The notes under the pieces were generated by a model. That model saw nothing but the letters and a program-made list of their open reading frames with translations, did no database searches and was not told the DNA's origin. Of a stretch of 64,000 nt of DNA, positions 26,327 through 36,509 are shown piece after piece (positions within the stretch are counted from its first letter, which is position 1; the number at the start of each line of letters is the position of its first letter). The position numbers and the translations under genes were made by a program. This DNA comes from Bacteroidota bacterium (GTDB lineage: Bacteria > Bacteroidota > Bacteroidia > Bacteroidales > P3), in contig JAFNAQ010000003.1 in assembly GCA_017860275.1 (NCBI GenBank), forward strand, positions 124,001 through 188,000, in the 5' to 3' direction.

Positions 26327-27751
26327 TTACATTCCGTAACCGAATAGGCTTATTGTTTCGTAGACTACTCCTGCAAGCCCTAGACATACAATACCGATTA
26401 GGCATATTACTAAGCTTGTTCTTGTGTAGCAATCGGATTTGAAAGACTCTATTGGTGAATCACTCTTGTTAATATACATTGCCTTTACTAATAAAAGATA
26501 GTAATAAAGTGAGATAATTGTATTTAATAATGCAATTATTACAAGTACATAGAATCCTTTTTCGAACGCCGCCATAAAGACAAAGAACTTACTAAAGAAT
26601 CCTGCAAAAGGAGGAATACCGGCAAGTGAGAATAGTGCAAGAGTTGTTAGGAAGGATAGTTTTGGATTTGTAAGATAAAGTCCATTATAATCCTCAATGT
26701 TTATCATACCAGTTCTTTGTTCGATAATCGATACAACACCAAATATTGCAAGGTTAGCAACCATATAAACTAACACGTAATATACAAGTGAAGACATACC
26801 AAGTTGAGTTCCTCCAATTACTCCAAGAAGGATATAACCAGCTTGTGAGATTGAAGAAAAGGCAAGGAAACGCTTGATGTTCTTTTGACGAATTGCGAAA
26901 AGGTTACCTATTGTAATAGTTACAACAATAAGTCCATAAATAATTATTTGCCACTCTTGAACCATTGGAGCAAAGACCTTCATAAGAATTGTTAGTAGAA
27001 CGAATACCGCAGAACCCTTTGAGACAACAGAAAGGAATGAGGTAACCGATGTTGGTGCACCTTGATAAACGTCGGCAGTCCAAAGGTGGAAAGGAACAAT
27101 AGAAATCTTGAAACCAATTCCAGCAAGAAAGAAAACAAAGGCAGCCATTTGCATTAAGTTGCCATCTAATGTTGCAGGAATATCATCAAAATATAGAGTT
27201 CCACAAGCACCATAAAGAAGCGAAAGACCAAAGAGCAATAAAGCAGAAGAGAACATTGCAGTAAGAATATACTTACCACCAGCCTCTGCTGAATCATGTT
27301 TGTATTTATCGAATGCTATAAGTGTAGCCATTGGAATAGATGCCATCTCAAGTCCAATAAAGAACATTAGGAAATGACCAGAGGCAATCATAAAGAACAT
27401 ACCCAAGAGAGTAGAAAGTAGTAAAACGTAGAACTCTCCTTGTTTGAACTTAGTATCTTCACGCCTTAGCCAAGTGTCGGCTTGCATAACAACTATTAGA
27501 GTACCAAATGTTAGAATACTCTTAATGATTGTCATCATTGGAGTATAATAATACATTCCTCCAAAAACAGCGCCTGATGTCGAGGTAGGTAAAAAGTTGT
27601 AGATAATATGTCCGCCTAATAGAAGACATGTTATTAGAGAGAAGTATTTACGCCCTTTTTCGCCTGCAATTAAATCGTATAAAAACAATATTGCAATCAC
27701 TCCAACAAGCGATACCTCTTCTTTCATATATAGAAATTGACTGTAATCCAT
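26327..27751 (-). CDS. nuoN: Complex I subunit N
   Basis: A 474-residue antiporter-like membrane subunit of NADH:quinone oxidoreductase type complex I, one of three homologous proton-channel subunits (L, M, N). Typical blocks are [18 protein letters not shown] with the helix-5 Glu, [20 protein letters not shown] with the helix-7 Lys region, and [18 protein letters not shown]. Length is normal. It is the last gene of the operon, followed by a strong terminator, 20 bases after nuoM. Confidence 0.95.
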   Translation of the reverse strand: MDYSQFLYMKEEVSLVGVIAILFLYDLIAGEKGRKYFSLITCLLLGGHIIYNFLPTSTSGAVFGGMYYYTPMMTIIKSILTFGTLIVVMQADTWLRREDTKFKQGEFYVLLLSTLLGMFFMIASGHFLMFFIGLEMASIPMATLIAFDKYKHDSAEAGGKYILTAMFSSALLLFGLSLLYGACGTLYFDDIPATLDGNLMQMAAFVFFLAGIGFKISIVPFHLWTADVYQGAPTSVTSFLSVVSKGSAVFVLLTILMKVFAPMVQEWQIIIYGLIVVTITIGNLFAIRQKNIKRFLAFSSISQAGYILLGVIGGTQLGMSSLVYYVLVYMVANLAIFGVVSIIEQRTGMINIEDYNGLYLTNPKLSFLTTLALFSLAGIPPFAGFFSKFFVFMAAFEKGFYVLVIIALLNTIISLYYYLLLVKAMYINKSDSPIESFKSDCYTRTSLVICLIGIVCLGLAGVVYETISLFGYGM

Positions 27752-27771
27752 CTTTTCTTGTTTTAAATTAG

Positions 27772-29259
27772 TTACCTACTTACTAATGTGTTTACTATTG
27801 GAAGAACACTATCACCGATCATATTATTCATCCAAAGAGGAAGAATACCTAGTGCAGCTATTGATATTACTAGAACTATAACAGAAACTCTTTCGTCCCA
27901 AGTAGCATCCTTTAGTTTTAAAAATTCAGGGTTCTTTACCTCTCCGTAAATACTTCTTCCTACAAGACGAAGAATATATACAGCAGTAATAACAATTGAA
28001 CTTGTAGCAATAATTGTTATTACCCTATGGAATAAATCTACATGCTCGAATGAACCAACAAATATTGTCATCTCTGCAACAAATCCACTAAAGCCAGGAA
28101 GACCTAAGTTGGCAAGCCCAGCAATAACATAACATACAGAAAGGAAAGGCATAACCTTCATAAGACCTGCCAGCTCTCTAATATCTCTTGTATGTGTTCT
28201 GCCATAAATCATACCAATTAAGGCGAAGAATAGGGCAGTCATAAGTCCGTGAGAAAGCATTTGTATAACTGCTCCTGTTGTTGCAGTTTGATTTGTCATC
28301 AATATTGCAAAGAGCACTAGTCCACAGTGAGAAACTGAAGAATAGGCGTTGATATACTTTAGGTCGGTTTGAACAATTGCACTATATGCACCATAAACAA
28401 CAGATATTGTTGTTAGGATAAGGAATATCCATCCAAGTTCATTTGCAGCCTCTGGCATTAAATACATTGCTATACGGAAACAACCATAACCTCCTAGTTT
28501 CATAAGTACACCTGCATGAAGCATAGAAACAGCAGTTGGTGCTGAAGCATGACCATCAGGAGACCAAGTGTGGAATGGGAATAGGGCACCTAAAACACCA
28601 AAGCCAACAAAGGTTAGAGGGAAGAAAAGTAATTGTGCATTCATTGGAATATTATGCAATTGAGCAATCTCAAGGATATTCATTGTTGTAGCACCAGAGC
28701 TAAAATAAATACCTAAGATACCTGCAAGCAATAGTGCAGATGCACCCATAAGCATAAGGGTAAGCTTCATTGCAGAATATTCTTTTCTACCAGAACCCCA
28801 ATGTCCGATAAGTAAATACATAGGGATAAGGGCAATTTCATAGAACATAAACATTGTGAAAAGGTCTATTGTTATGAAGAATCCAAATACTCCTAATGAA
28901 AGAAGACAAAACCATAGGAAGAAATCCTTTGTTTGGTCTTTTAGTTTCCATGATGCAAATGTTCCTGTGAATACTATTACCGATGATAGTAATAACATGG
29001 CTACAGAAATTCCATCAACACCAAGAGAAAGTTTTATATTTAATGACGAATACCAAGTCCAATCGGAGCGGAAAAGCATTTCTGCTGTGTCTCCATCTGC
29101 TCTTGCACCAAGATATAAATAAGTAAGTACGCCCGATAAAATTAGTAATGCAGTTGAGCCTGCTACCATTACTCCTCTAACTTGATTTATATTTCTGCTT
29201 ATCCATAAGCAAAAAATCATTAGAATTGGAATGAGTACGAATAATAATAAAAGATTCAT
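27772..29259 (-). CDS. nuoM: Complex I subunit M
   Basis: A 495-residue proton-pumping membrane subunit. [17 protein letters not shown] carries the conserved helix-5 Glu; [32 protein letters not shown] is the strongest family block with the channel Lys. Normal length. It lies 12 bases after nuoL. Confidence 0.96.
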   Translation of the reverse strand: MNLLLLFVLIPILMIFCLWISRNINQVRGVMVAGSTALLILSGVLTYLYLGARADGDTAEMLFRSDWTWYSSLNIKLSLGVDGISVAMLLLSSVIVFTGTFASWKLKDQTKDFFLWFCLLSLGVFGFFITIDLFTMFMFYEIALIPMYLLIGHWGSGRKEYSAMKLTLMLMGASALLLAGILGIYFSSGATTMNILEIAQLHNIPMNAQLLFFPLTFVGFGVLGALFPFHTWSPDGHASAPTAVSMLHAGVLMKLGGYGCFRIAMYLMPEAANELGWIFLILTTISVVYGAYSAIVQTDLKYINAYSSVSHCGLVLFAILMTNQTATTGAVIQMLSHGLMTALFFALIGMIYGRTHTRDIRELAGLMKVMPFLSVCYVIAGLANLGLPGFSGFVAEMTIFVGSFEHVDLFHRVITIIATSSIVITAVYILRLVGRSIYGEVKNPEFLKLKDATWDERVSVIVLVISIAALGILPLWMNNMIGDSVLPIVNTLVSR

Positions 29260-29271
29260 ATTTCTACTTTT

Positions 29272-31185
29272 TTATATAACCAAAAGAATAAGTCCGATAA
29301 TAAATATTATTCCTAATAAGAATACAAAAGCATATTGCTGTACATGTCCTGATTGGAATTTGCGTATAGAGTAAGATAGGGATTGAGTGCTTGAAGCCAT
29401 TAGGTTCATAAAACCATCTACAATATGACGGTCAAACCATGCAATAGGTGTAGAGATGCAGGCAAAGATTATCCTATGAGTGATGAATTGATATACTTCG
29501 TCGATATAGAATTTCTTTGTTGCTGCCTTGTGTAAGCCAGAGAGTTTTTCCCCAAGCATTGCAGGTATCTTTTGTTCCTTATTCTTATAGAATATTGTTG
29601 CAATTGCTATCGATAATACGGCAACAACAACAGATGTTATTGCAACTTGTGGATCTAAATGTATATTATAAAGTAGACCATCGCTTGTGATGAAGTGTCC
29701 AAAAGGAATAAATCCACCAAATATTGTTACAATTGCAAGTATTATTAATGGAATAGTTATAGTAAGAGGAGACTCATGTGGAGTATGGTGATGCTTTGCT
29801 TCTTTTCCCCAGAATATATTGAAATATAGACGGAACATATAGAAAGCTGTTAAGCCAGCAATAACTGTCATTGTCCAACCCATTGCAGGATTAAACTTAA
29901 AGGCAGCAGCTAGTATCTCATCCTTACTGAAGAAACCTGAGAAAGGAGGTATACCTGCAATTGCAAGACATGCTATCAAGAATGTTATATGTGTTATTGG
30001 CATAAACTTTCTTAATCCTCCCATATCCTTCATCTCGTTCGAGTGAACTGCGTGGATAATGGAACCAGCTCCTAAGAATAATAATGCCTTGAACATTGCG
30101 TGAGTGAATAAATGGAACATTGAAGCCATATATCCTAAGCCTTCATGTGAATCCATTCCTGTGCATACTCCTAAGGCTACCATCATAAATCCAATTTGTG
30201 ATATTGTAGAAAAGGCAAGTACACGTTTAATATCTGTCTGTACGCATGCTATGATTGCAGAGAATAGAGATGTGAATGCTCCTACAATAGCAATGATTTC
30301 TAATACTCCTGGTGCAAAACCAATATATAGGTAGAACATTCTTGCCACCAAGTAAACCCCGGCAACAACCATTGTTGCAGCGTGGATTAAGGCTGAAACA
30401 GGTGTTGGACCTTCCATAGCATCTGGCAACCAAATATGAAGGGGAAACATTGCACTCTTACCTGCTGCCCCAATAAACATTAGTCCTAATGCCCATGAAA
30501 GAACTCCAATTCCAAGGAATGTTTGTGTTGCTGCTCCTGTAAGTATTGCATCTGAACTTCCATTCATCAGCTCTACAAAGCTAAAGGTTTGACTATAGAA
30601 TGATAATACTAATATTCCTATAAGGAAACCAAGATCTGCAAAACGTGTTACAATAAAGGCTTTCTTCGAAGCAGCAATTGCAGATGGTTTGGTGTAATAA
30701 AATCCAATTAATAAGTATGATGATACCCCTACTAATTCCCAAAATATGTAAGTTTGGAAAATATTAGTTGCAACAACTAGACCAAGCATTGAGAATGTGA
30801 ATAAAGAAAGGAAGGCGTAATAACGTTGGAATCCTTTTTCTCCATGCATATATCCCAAACTATAAATATGAACCATCAATGATACTGTTGAAATAACTAT
30901 TAGCATCATTACTGATATAGGGTCTAATAATATACCAATATCAACGTGAAGTGCTTCAGAAAAACTTAACCACTCGAAATTAAAAGGTATTATCTTTTCG
31001 AAAACGCCATTTACTCTTGGTGATGTAAAATATTCCCAAGCAGTAAAATAAGATAAACATGTTACCAATCCTAATGAAATTGTTCCAAAAAGACCTGCAA
31101 CCTTATGTTTTAGCTTATGTCCAGCTAGTCCTAAAAATAGAAACATTATTGCTGGGAGAAGTAATATAATTAATGTATATTCCAT
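29272..31185 (-). CDS. nuoL: Complex I subunit L
   Basis: A 637-residue distal proton-pumping subunit. WELVGVSSYLLIGFYYTKPSA contains the helix-5 Glu; PLHIWLPDAMEGPTPVSALIHAATMVVAGVYL is the NuoL signature. The C-terminal end bears the amphipathic lateral helix and last membrane helix expected of NuoL (YAFVFLLGIIFIIGLILLVI), which separates it from M and N. It lies 12 bases after nuoK. Confidence 0.96.
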   Translation of the reverse strand: MEYTLIILLLPAIMFLFLGLAGHKLKHKVAGLFGTISLGLVTCLSYFTAWEYFTSPRVNGVFEKIIPFNFEWLSFSEALHVDIGILLDPISVMMLIVISTVSLMVHIYSLGYMHGEKGFQRYYAFLSLFTFSMLGLVVATNIFQTYIFWELVGVSSYLLIGFYYTKPSAIAASKKAFIVTRFADLGFLIGILVLSFYSQTFSFVELMNGSSDAILTGAATQTFLGIGVLSWALGLMFIGAAGKSAMFPLHIWLPDAMEGPTPVSALIHAATMVVAGVYLVARMFYLYIGFAPGVLEIIAIVGAFTSLFSAIIACVQTDIKRVLAFSTISQIGFMMVALGVCTGMDSHEGLGYMASMFHLFTHAMFKALLFLGAGSIIHAVHSNEMKDMGGLRKFMPITHITFLIACLAIAGIPPFSGFFSKDEILAAAFKFNPAMGWTMTVIAGLTAFYMFRLYFNIFWGKEAKHHHTPHESPLTITIPLIILAIVTIFGGFIPFGHFITSDGLLYNIHLDPQVAITSVVVAVLSIAIATIFYKNKEQKIPAMLGEKLSGLHKAATKKFYIDEVYQFITHRIIFACISTPIAWFDRHIVDGFMNLMASSTQSLSYSIRKFQSGHVQQYAFVFLLGIIFIIGLILLVI

Positions 31186-31197
31186 AAATCTCTTTTT

Positions 31198-31509
31198 TTA
31201 ATGTTTCAATTTATCCATCTTATCTACATTCAATGTCTGAATGTTACGATAGATATTAATAATAATTGCAATGGCTACAGCTGTTTCTGCAGCAACGATT
31301 CCAATTGCGAATAAAGTAAAGAAATGTCCTTCCAATTGATTTGGAAATAGGAACTTATTAAATACAGCAAAATTAATATCAGCTGCGTTCAAAATTAACT
31401 CTACAGAAATTAGCATTGCTAATGTATTTTTACGAACCAAAAATCCGTAAATACCTGCACAAAGCATTATTGTGCTTATTATTAGGTAATGTTCTACTTG
31501 TATTTCCAT
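31198..31509 (-). CDS. nuoK: Complex I subunit K
   Basis: A 103-residue three-helix membrane subunit, the MrpC-like element of the proton path. LAMLISVELILNAADINFAVF contains the conserved membrane Glu of helix 2, and IGIVAAETAVAIAIIINIYR the second one. Starts five bases after nuoJ ends. Confidence 0.95.
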   Translation of the reverse strand: MEIQVEHYLIISTIMLCAGIYGFLVRKNTLAMLISVELILNAADINFAVFNKFLFPNQLEGHFFTLFAIGIVAAETAVAIAIIINIYRNIQTLNVDKMDKLKH

Positions 31510-31514
31510 ATCTA

Positions 31515-32030
31515 TTATCTTTTACGTGCTATTAATACACCCCCAATTATACATGCTAATAATAGCACACCTAATACTTCAAATGGAAGTATATACTGAT
31601 GTTTGCCTCCACCAACAAGTGTAAAACCTATTGTCTTCATATCTACTTCTTGAAGTATGTTTGCTGATGCTGAAGGCATAAAGTTATGTGTGAAGATGAT
31701 AAAGAATATTATACCAGCTCCAGCTAGAGCAGAAATTAATCCAGGTAATATCTTACCTCTCTTTATTCCTGTATTTATATTCTCATCAGAGTTTGTAAGT
31801 AATATTGAGAAGACATATAATATAATTATACCTCCTGCATAAACCATTATCTGAACAGCTCCTAAGAATGTATATCCTAATAGGAAATATATTGCAGCAG
31901 TACCAAAAAGTACGAAAAGCAAATAGGTAGCTGAACGCATAATTTTATTGGTGGTAACTGTCAGCACAGAGAATACTGTGATGAAGATTGCCACAATAAG
32001 AAAAACTACGTTTTGAAATGTAATATCCAT
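31515..32030 (-). CDS. nuoJ: Complex I subunit J
   Basis: A 171-residue five-helix membrane subunit next to K and A in the complex. The family block GAVQIMVYAGGIIILYVFSILLT includes the pi-bulge region. Five bases separate it from nuoI. Normal length. Confidence 0.93.
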   Translation of the reverse strand: MDITFQNVVFLIVAIFITVFSVLTVTTNKIMRSATYLLFVLFGTAAIYFLLGYTFLGAVQIMVYAGGIIILYVFSILLTNSDENINTGIKRGKILPGLISALAGAGIIFFIIFTHNFMPSASANILQEVDMKTIGFTLVGGGKHQYILPFEVLGVLLLACIIGGVLIARKR

Positions 32031-32035
32031 ACTAT

Positions 32036-32503
32036 TTATTTTTTTACCAGGGTTGAACCTTCTCTATTGAGTTTCTTGATTAGCTTTTCTCTTGAAAAAA
32101 CTGCATGCTCAAAAGAGTTATCGAAGCAAATTGCATCATGAGGACATGTGTTAACACATAGCTGACAATACATACAATTTCCTAAGTCATATTCATAATT
32201 TGTAAGAACCTTTGACTTTTTTCCATCCTCTGAAACTACTGTGTCGAAATGAACAACGATAGATCCGTTAGGACAAGAAATTTGACAAATGCCACAAGCA
32301 ACACATTTATGATGATTCTCTGTATCATGTGGCATTACTAATGTTCCTCTAAAACGATCAGAAATCTTCAAGGTATCCCTATTTTCAGGATATTTTTCTG
32401 TAACTTTTTTACGGAGGAAGACCTTCATGCTGGTTTTCATACCAATCAACAAGGTAAGTATCCCACTAAAAAGCGAATGAAAATATTTAAAAAAACTATT
32501 CAT
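32036..32503 (-). CDS. nuoI: Complex I subunit I, 2x[4Fe-4S] ferredoxin-like
   Basis: A 155-residue subunit that carries clusters N6a and N6b. Two canonical motifs are visible: CVACGICQISCPNGSI and CMYCQLCVNTCPHDAI. In a complex without NuoEFG this subunit is the outermost iron-sulfur protein and therefore the probable electron entry point. It lies 12 bases after nuoH. Confidence 0.95.
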   Translation of the reverse strand: MNSFFKYFHSLFSGILTLLIGMKTSMKVFLRKKVTEKYPENRDTLKISDRFRGTLVMPHDTENHHKCVACGICQISCPNGSIVVHFDTVVSEDGKKSKVLTNYEYDLGNCMYCQLCVNTCPHDAICFDNSFEHAVFSREKLIKKLNREGSTLVKK

Positions 32504-32515
32504 ATCTATTTTGGG

Positions 32516-33592
32516 TTAAAAGTGGAGTTTAAATACAACAACTAAAATCATTAAGGCAAGATTGAATAATCCAATTGGAACTAAAATCTTCCACTCAAGT
32601 TTTAATAGTTGGTCAATTCTTAAACGAGGGAATGTCCATCTAATCCACATTAATAAAAATACAACAAAGAATGCTTTACCAAAGAACCAGATAAATCCGG
32701 GAATATAATCCATTATTGCATTAAAGCCATCTAATCCTGAAATATGTAATGGCATCCATCCTCCTAAGAATACTGTTGCCGCAATTGCTGCTACAATAAA
32801 TAAATTCAAATATTCAGAGAGATAGAAGAATCCAAAATGCATACCCGAATACTCTGTATGGTATCCAGCTGTTAATTCCGATTCTGCTTCTGGAAGGTCA
32901 AATGGACCTCTATTTGTTTCTGCATTTCCTGCAATAAGGTAGATGATAAAAGCAATCCAAACAGGGATATGCCCTTTAAATATCAACCAACCATCGGCTT
33001 GCGATTGAATTATTTCTGAAAACTGTAATGTGCCTGTAAAAACAACAACAGTTAGTAGAGACAATCCAACAGAAAGCTCATAACTAATAATTTGAGCTCC
33101 AGAACGCATTGCACTAATCATTGTAAATTTACTATTACTACTCCAACCAGCAAGTAAGATACCAAGAACTCCAAGTGAGGTTGCTGCCATATAGAAAACA
33201 ATTCCCACATTGAAATCAATTATCTCCATTCCTTTGTTTATCTGAATGGTTGAGAATGCTAATATTGAAGCAATAATTACAATAAAAGGAGCTAGGGCAT
33301 AAAGAAATTTATCCGAATTCTTTAAACTAATAATTTCTTTTATCAGCATTTTTATTACATCGGCAAAGAGTTGAAATATTCCAAACTTCCCGACTCTATC
33401 AGGTCCTATACGACATTGGAAAAAGCCGCAGACCTTTCTTTCCATATATATTAATATGATTGCAAGTACTGCATAAAATAATAATATACCAATACCTATT
33501 GCTAGACATTCTAAGAATATTGCCCAGAACTCAGGCATTACACCTGTTAATAGGTTATGTATCCAACTTGAAACTATACTAAAATCAAACAT
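32516..33592 (-). CDS. nuoH: Complex I subunit H
   Basis: A 358-residue membrane subunit that forms the quinone chamber with B and [22 protein letters not shown] and [21 protein letters not shown] are its two signatures, the latter with the acidic residues of the E-channel. Normal length, 13 bases after nuoCD. Confidence 0.96.
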   Translation of the reverse strand: MFDFSIVSSWIHNLLTGVMPEFWAIFLECLAIGIGILLFYAVLAIILIYMERKVCGFFQCRIGPDRVGKFGIFQLFADVIKMLIKEIISLKNSDKFLYALAPFIVIIASILAFSTIQINKGMEIIDFNVGIVFYMAATSLGVLGILLAGWSSNSKFTMISAMRSGAQIISYELSVGLSLLTVVVFTGTLQFSEIIQSQADGWLIFKGHIPVWIAFIIYLIAGNAETNRGPFDLPEAESELTAGYHTEYSGMHFGFFYLSEYLNLFIVAAIAATVFLGGWMPLHISGLDGFNAIMDYIPGFIWFFGKAFFVVFLLMWIRWTFPRLRIDQLLKLEWKILVPIGLFNLALMILVVVFKLHF

Positions 33593-33605
33593 AGAATATT
33601 ATTTA

Positions 33606-35225
33606 TTATCTATCAATTTCTGGGATTATATAATCTAAGGTTCCTCCAATAGCTATTAAGTCCGCTATCTTGCCTCCACTTGTTATTGTGTCGACAGCTG
33701 CAACAAGAGGAAGTCCTGTTGCACGGAATTTCATTCTATATGGGGATTTATCACCACGACTATCTATGAAAACACCAAATTCTCCACGTGAACTTTCAAC
33801 TGAGGCAAAATATTTGCCCTCAGGAATACGAATGATTGGTTTCATCTTTACTTGATATTCACCTTCTGGAATATTGTCAATCAATTGATCAATAATATTT
33901 AGAGATTCAACAATTTCATCCATACGAACCATGTAACGAGCAAAGCTATCTCCTTCATTATATACTATTTCTTTGAAAGAAACTTTATCATATACTCCAT
34001 ATGGTTTACGCTTACGAGTATCACAGGCCCAACCAGAGGCACGTCCTGTTCCTCCTGTTGCTCCAAAAGAAATTGCATCCTCTCTTGAAAGAACACCAAC
34101 ATCTTTTAAACGTTGTTGAGCTATAATATTCCCAGTAAATATATCATGATATTCTTTTAGAATCTTACGCATATAAGAAGAAAATTCCTTAACATCTTTT
34201 ACAAAGTTTGGATGTAAATCTGCCTGAACTCCTCCAATTACATTATAGTTTTGGATTAAACGACCTCCTGTTGTGTTTTCAAAAATATCTAGTATTTTTT
34301 CCCTATCTCGAAATCCATAGAAGAAAGCTGTAAGAGCTCCAAGGTCCATACATAAACAAGAATAGAACAATAAGTGAGAGTCAATTCTTTGAAGCTCATC
34401 CATTATTGTTCTAATATATTGAACTCTTTCTGGAATTTCTACACCTATTGCCTTCTCAATACACATACATAGTGCGTGACGGCTTTGGTGACAACTTAAA
34501 TAGTCTAATCTATCTGTTAGTGCTAGGGTTTGAGGATAGGTCAAGCTTTCACACATTTTCTCTATTCCTCTATGTATATAACCACAATATGGTTCTATCT
34601 TCTTTATTGTTTCTCCTTGAAGAGATGTTCTAAAACGAAGTACACCATGCGTTGCAGGGTGTTGAGGTCCTATATTTATTACATACTCTTGGTCGTCAAA
34701 GATTATATTTTCTTTATTTGTAAAGGTTCCATCTTTGTCTAATGTTAGCTCCTGAGTCATATCCTCAGTAACCTCATTTGTCATACGAAGTGGATTTAAC
34801 TCATCGTTATAATCCTTTCTCAATGGGAAACCAACCCAGTCGTCTCTTAGGAATATACGACGCATATCAGGGTGATTTATAAAACGAATACCAAAGAAAT
34901 CGTATGCTTCTCTTTCGTTTATATTTGCACCTTTCCAAATATCACTAACTGAGTATAATTCTGGCTTATCCTTGTCGTTAGTGCTAGTTTGTAAAACAAT
35001 CATGTGTCCATACTTTGTCGACTCAAGGTGATAAATTACACCTAAAGAATCTCCAAAGTCCATACCCGTTAAGCTTAACAAATAGTCAAAAGAAGTGTCT
35101 TCATCATTCTTAAGTCTTTTAGCTAAAGTATATAGGTTTGAAGATGGAACTATCGCTACGAGACTTCCATTTTCTGAAAATTCAGCTTCTGGAACAATCT
35201 CTAAAATTCTATTTTTTATATCCAT
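33606..35225 (-). CDS. nuoCD: Complex I subunits C and D fused
   Basis: A 539-residue fusion. The NuoC part (about residues 1-150) holds the motif region GIRFINHPDMRRIFLRDDW. The NuoD part follows after a short linker of about 20 residues and begins at NIGPQHPATHGVLRF, the quinone-site signature; RYMVRMDEIVESLNIIDQLI and FGVFIDSRGDKSPYRMKFRATG follow. The same fusion is known from enterobacteria and from other Bacteroidota. No nuoE, F or G follows. It lies two bases after nuoB. Confidence 0.95.
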   Translation of the reverse strand: MDIKNRILEIVPEAEFSENGSLVAIVPSSNLYTLAKRLKNDEDTSFDYLLSLTGMDFGDSLGVIYHLESTKYGHMIVLQTSTNDKDKPELYSVSDIWKGANINEREAYDFFGIRFINHPDMRRIFLRDDWVGFPLRKDYNDELNPLRMTNEVTEDMTQELTLDKDGTFTNKENIIFDDQEYVINIGPQHPATHGVLRFRTSLQGETIKKIEPYCGYIHRGIEKMCESLTYPQTLALTDRLDYLSCHQSRHALCMCIEKAIGVEIPERVQYIRTIMDELQRIDSHLLFYSCLCMDLGALTAFFYGFRDREKILDIFENTTGGRLIQNYNVIGGVQADLHPNFVKDVKEFSSYMRKILKEYHDIFTGNIIAQQRLKDVGVLSREDAISFGATGGTGRASGWACDTRKRKPYGVYDKVSFKEIVYNEGDSFARYMVRMDEIVESLNIIDQLIDNIPEGEYQVKMKPIIRIPEGKYFASVESSRGEFGVFIDSRGDKSPYRMKFRATGLPLVAAVDTITSGGKIADLIAIGGTLDYIIPEIDR

Positions 35226-35227
35226 GC

Positions 35228-35809
35228 CTATTTTTCCTTTTTTTCTTTACGATTTACTCCACCAAAGAACTTTTCTAGTTTTACTTTACGCTGCAATTGC
35301 ATCATTCCGTAATAAAAAGCCTCAGGACGAGGAGGACAACCTGGTATATATACATCCACAGGAAGGATTTGATCAACTCCTTGAACTACGTGATAAGATT
35401 TTGTAAATGGGCCTCCACCTACAGCACAACCGCCAACGGCAATAACATATTTTGGATCTGCCATCTGGTCGTACAATCTTTTGAGAACTGGTGCCATCTT
35501 ATCTGTAATTGTTCCACAAACCATAATCATATCGGCTTGACGAGGACTTGCACGTGCTACTTCAAACCCGAAACGGGCCATATCATAACGTGCTGCACCA
35601 AGTGCCATGAATTCAATCCCACAGCAACTTGTAGCAAAGGTAAGAGGCCATAGAGAATTACTACGCCCCCAATTGATAACATCGTCAAGTACTCCAAGTA
35701 ACACATTTGCACCTGAGGCATTGAGTTCTGTAACCATCTTCTCCAAATACTCATTGTCTTTGAAGTCCTCATATTTCATCGATTTAATGTTCGGTTTCTT
35801 TATTTCCAT
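35228..35809 (-). CDS. nuoB: Complex I subunit B
   Basis: Carries cluster N2, the last redox centre before quinone. The four Cys are present: the adjacent pair in [10 protein letters not shown], one in [12 protein letters not shown] and one in [13 protein letters not shown] start it at 35809 ([11 protein letters not shown]), overlapping the nuoA end by ten bases, which matches the usual N-terminus in this order. An in-frame ATG at 35830 would add seven residues and a longer overlap. 193 residues, cytoplasmic side of the membrane arm. Confidence 0.93.
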   Translation of the reverse strand: MEIKKPNIKSMKYEDFKDNEYLEKMVTELNASGANVLLGVLDDVINWGRSNSLWPLTFATSCCGIEFMALGAARYDMARFGFEVARASPRQADMIMVCGTITDKMAPVLKRLYDQMADPKYVIAVGGCAVGGGPFTKSYHVVQGVDQILPVDVYIPGCPPRPEAFYYGMMQLQRKVKLEKFFGGVNRKEKKEK

Positions 35810-36150
35810 TCTAATGCTCCTTTCTTCCATGCATAAGCAAGACCGCCTACTAAAACTAAAAAGAAAAATAAGACGCTAAATACAGCCTCTACACCCAAGT
35901 CACGAACAACTGCCGCCCAAGGGAAAAGAAATACTGTTTCTACGTCAAATATTAGAAATAGAATAGCGAATAGATAATATCCAACCTTGAATTGCATCCA
36001 AGATTTTCCTCTTGTAGGAATTCCACATTCATAAACCTCTCCCTTTTGAGGATTGGTTGAACTTGGAGATATTAGTTTGGCTATCCCTAGAGCTGCAACA
36101 ACTAACAATAATGCAGTTAATAGGGCAGTAATAAGTAATACAAAATTCAT
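35800..36150 (-). CDS. nuoA: Complex I subunit A
   Basis: A 116-residue three-helix membrane subunit. The loop [40 protein letters not shown] is diagnostic of NuoA, with the conserved Cys and the acidic residue pair in helix 2. First gene of the operon, preceded by a -7 box at 36218-36225 and a hairpin within the leader. Confidence 0.95.
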   Translation of the reverse strand: MNFVLLITALLTALLLVVAALGIAKLISPSSTNPQKGEVYECGIPTRGKSWMQFKVGYYLFAILFLIFDVETVFLFPWAAVVRDLGVEAVFSVLFFFLVLVGGLAYAWKKGALEWK

Positions 36151-36181
36151 AATTATCTCTCTATTAAAATAAATAATTAAA

Positions 36182-36207
36182 GGGTTCTTAATAAGACATA
36201 AGAACCC
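36182..36207 (-). promoter_or_regulatory. Hairpin at the very 5' end of the nuo transcript
   Basis: GGGTTCTTA (36182-36190) and TAAGAACCC (36199-36207), a 9-bp stem with an 8-base loop. On the minus strand it begins only about ten bases after the -7 box and is followed by a U-rich stretch. It may protect the mRNA end or act as an attenuator. Confidence 0.6.
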
Positions 36208-36217
36208 AAATTTTTTG

Positions 36218-36225
36218 CAAAGGTA
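36218..36225 (-). promoter_or_regulatory. -7 box of the nuo operon
   Basis: TACCTTTG on the minus strand, a full TAnnTTTG match, 68 bases before the nuoA ATG. No convincing -33 TTTG. Confidence 0.6.
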
Positions 36226-36319
36226 AAAAATATATATTCTTTAAGGTGTATTTTTAATATAATTAATCTCTTTGTTAATCTAAATAACGCATTTCAAATG
36301 TATATTCCCCTTATTTAGA

Positions 36320-36400
36320 TAGTGTAATGCCATTCTGTCACTTCAGAATGGCATTACACTATAATCAGAATGGCATTACGCCTTAACAGAATGGCATTAC
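36320..36400. repeat. Palindrome cluster with the word GTAATGCCATTCTG
   Basis: TAGTGTAATGCCATTCTG (36320-36337) pairs perfectly over 18 bp with 36344-36361. Two more copies of CAGAATGGCATTAC follow at 36366-36379 and 36387-36400. The three right-hand copies begin at 36344, 36366 and 36387, a pitch of 22 and 21. The cluster lies downstream of a complete terminator (36456-36481) of the decarboxylase operon and upstream of the nuo promoter, so termination does not explain it. I see no gene in 36151-36509. Confidence 0.88.
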
Positions 36401-36455
36401 AATCTCTGAATTATGCTCTAATTCTTCCTGAGAAATGGCTTGATTAATAAAAAAA

Positions 36456-36481
36456 ATAGGGACAAAATTAATTGTCCCTAT
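36456..36481 (-). terminator. Terminator of the methylmalonyl-CoA decarboxylase operon
   Basis: ATAGGGACAA (36456-36465) and TTGTCCCTAT (36472-36481), a 10-bp stem with a 6-base loop. The minus-strand transcript continues into a U run made by the plus-strand As at 36448-36456. Confidence 0.88.
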
Positions 36482-36509
36482 CTCATTATTTAGAATATAA
36501 ATAGACTCT

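Noticed and set aside
35810-35830. Longer nuoB start
   Set aside because: It would add seven residues not expected at the NuoB N-terminus and lengthen the overlap with nuoA; the ATG at 35809 fits better.
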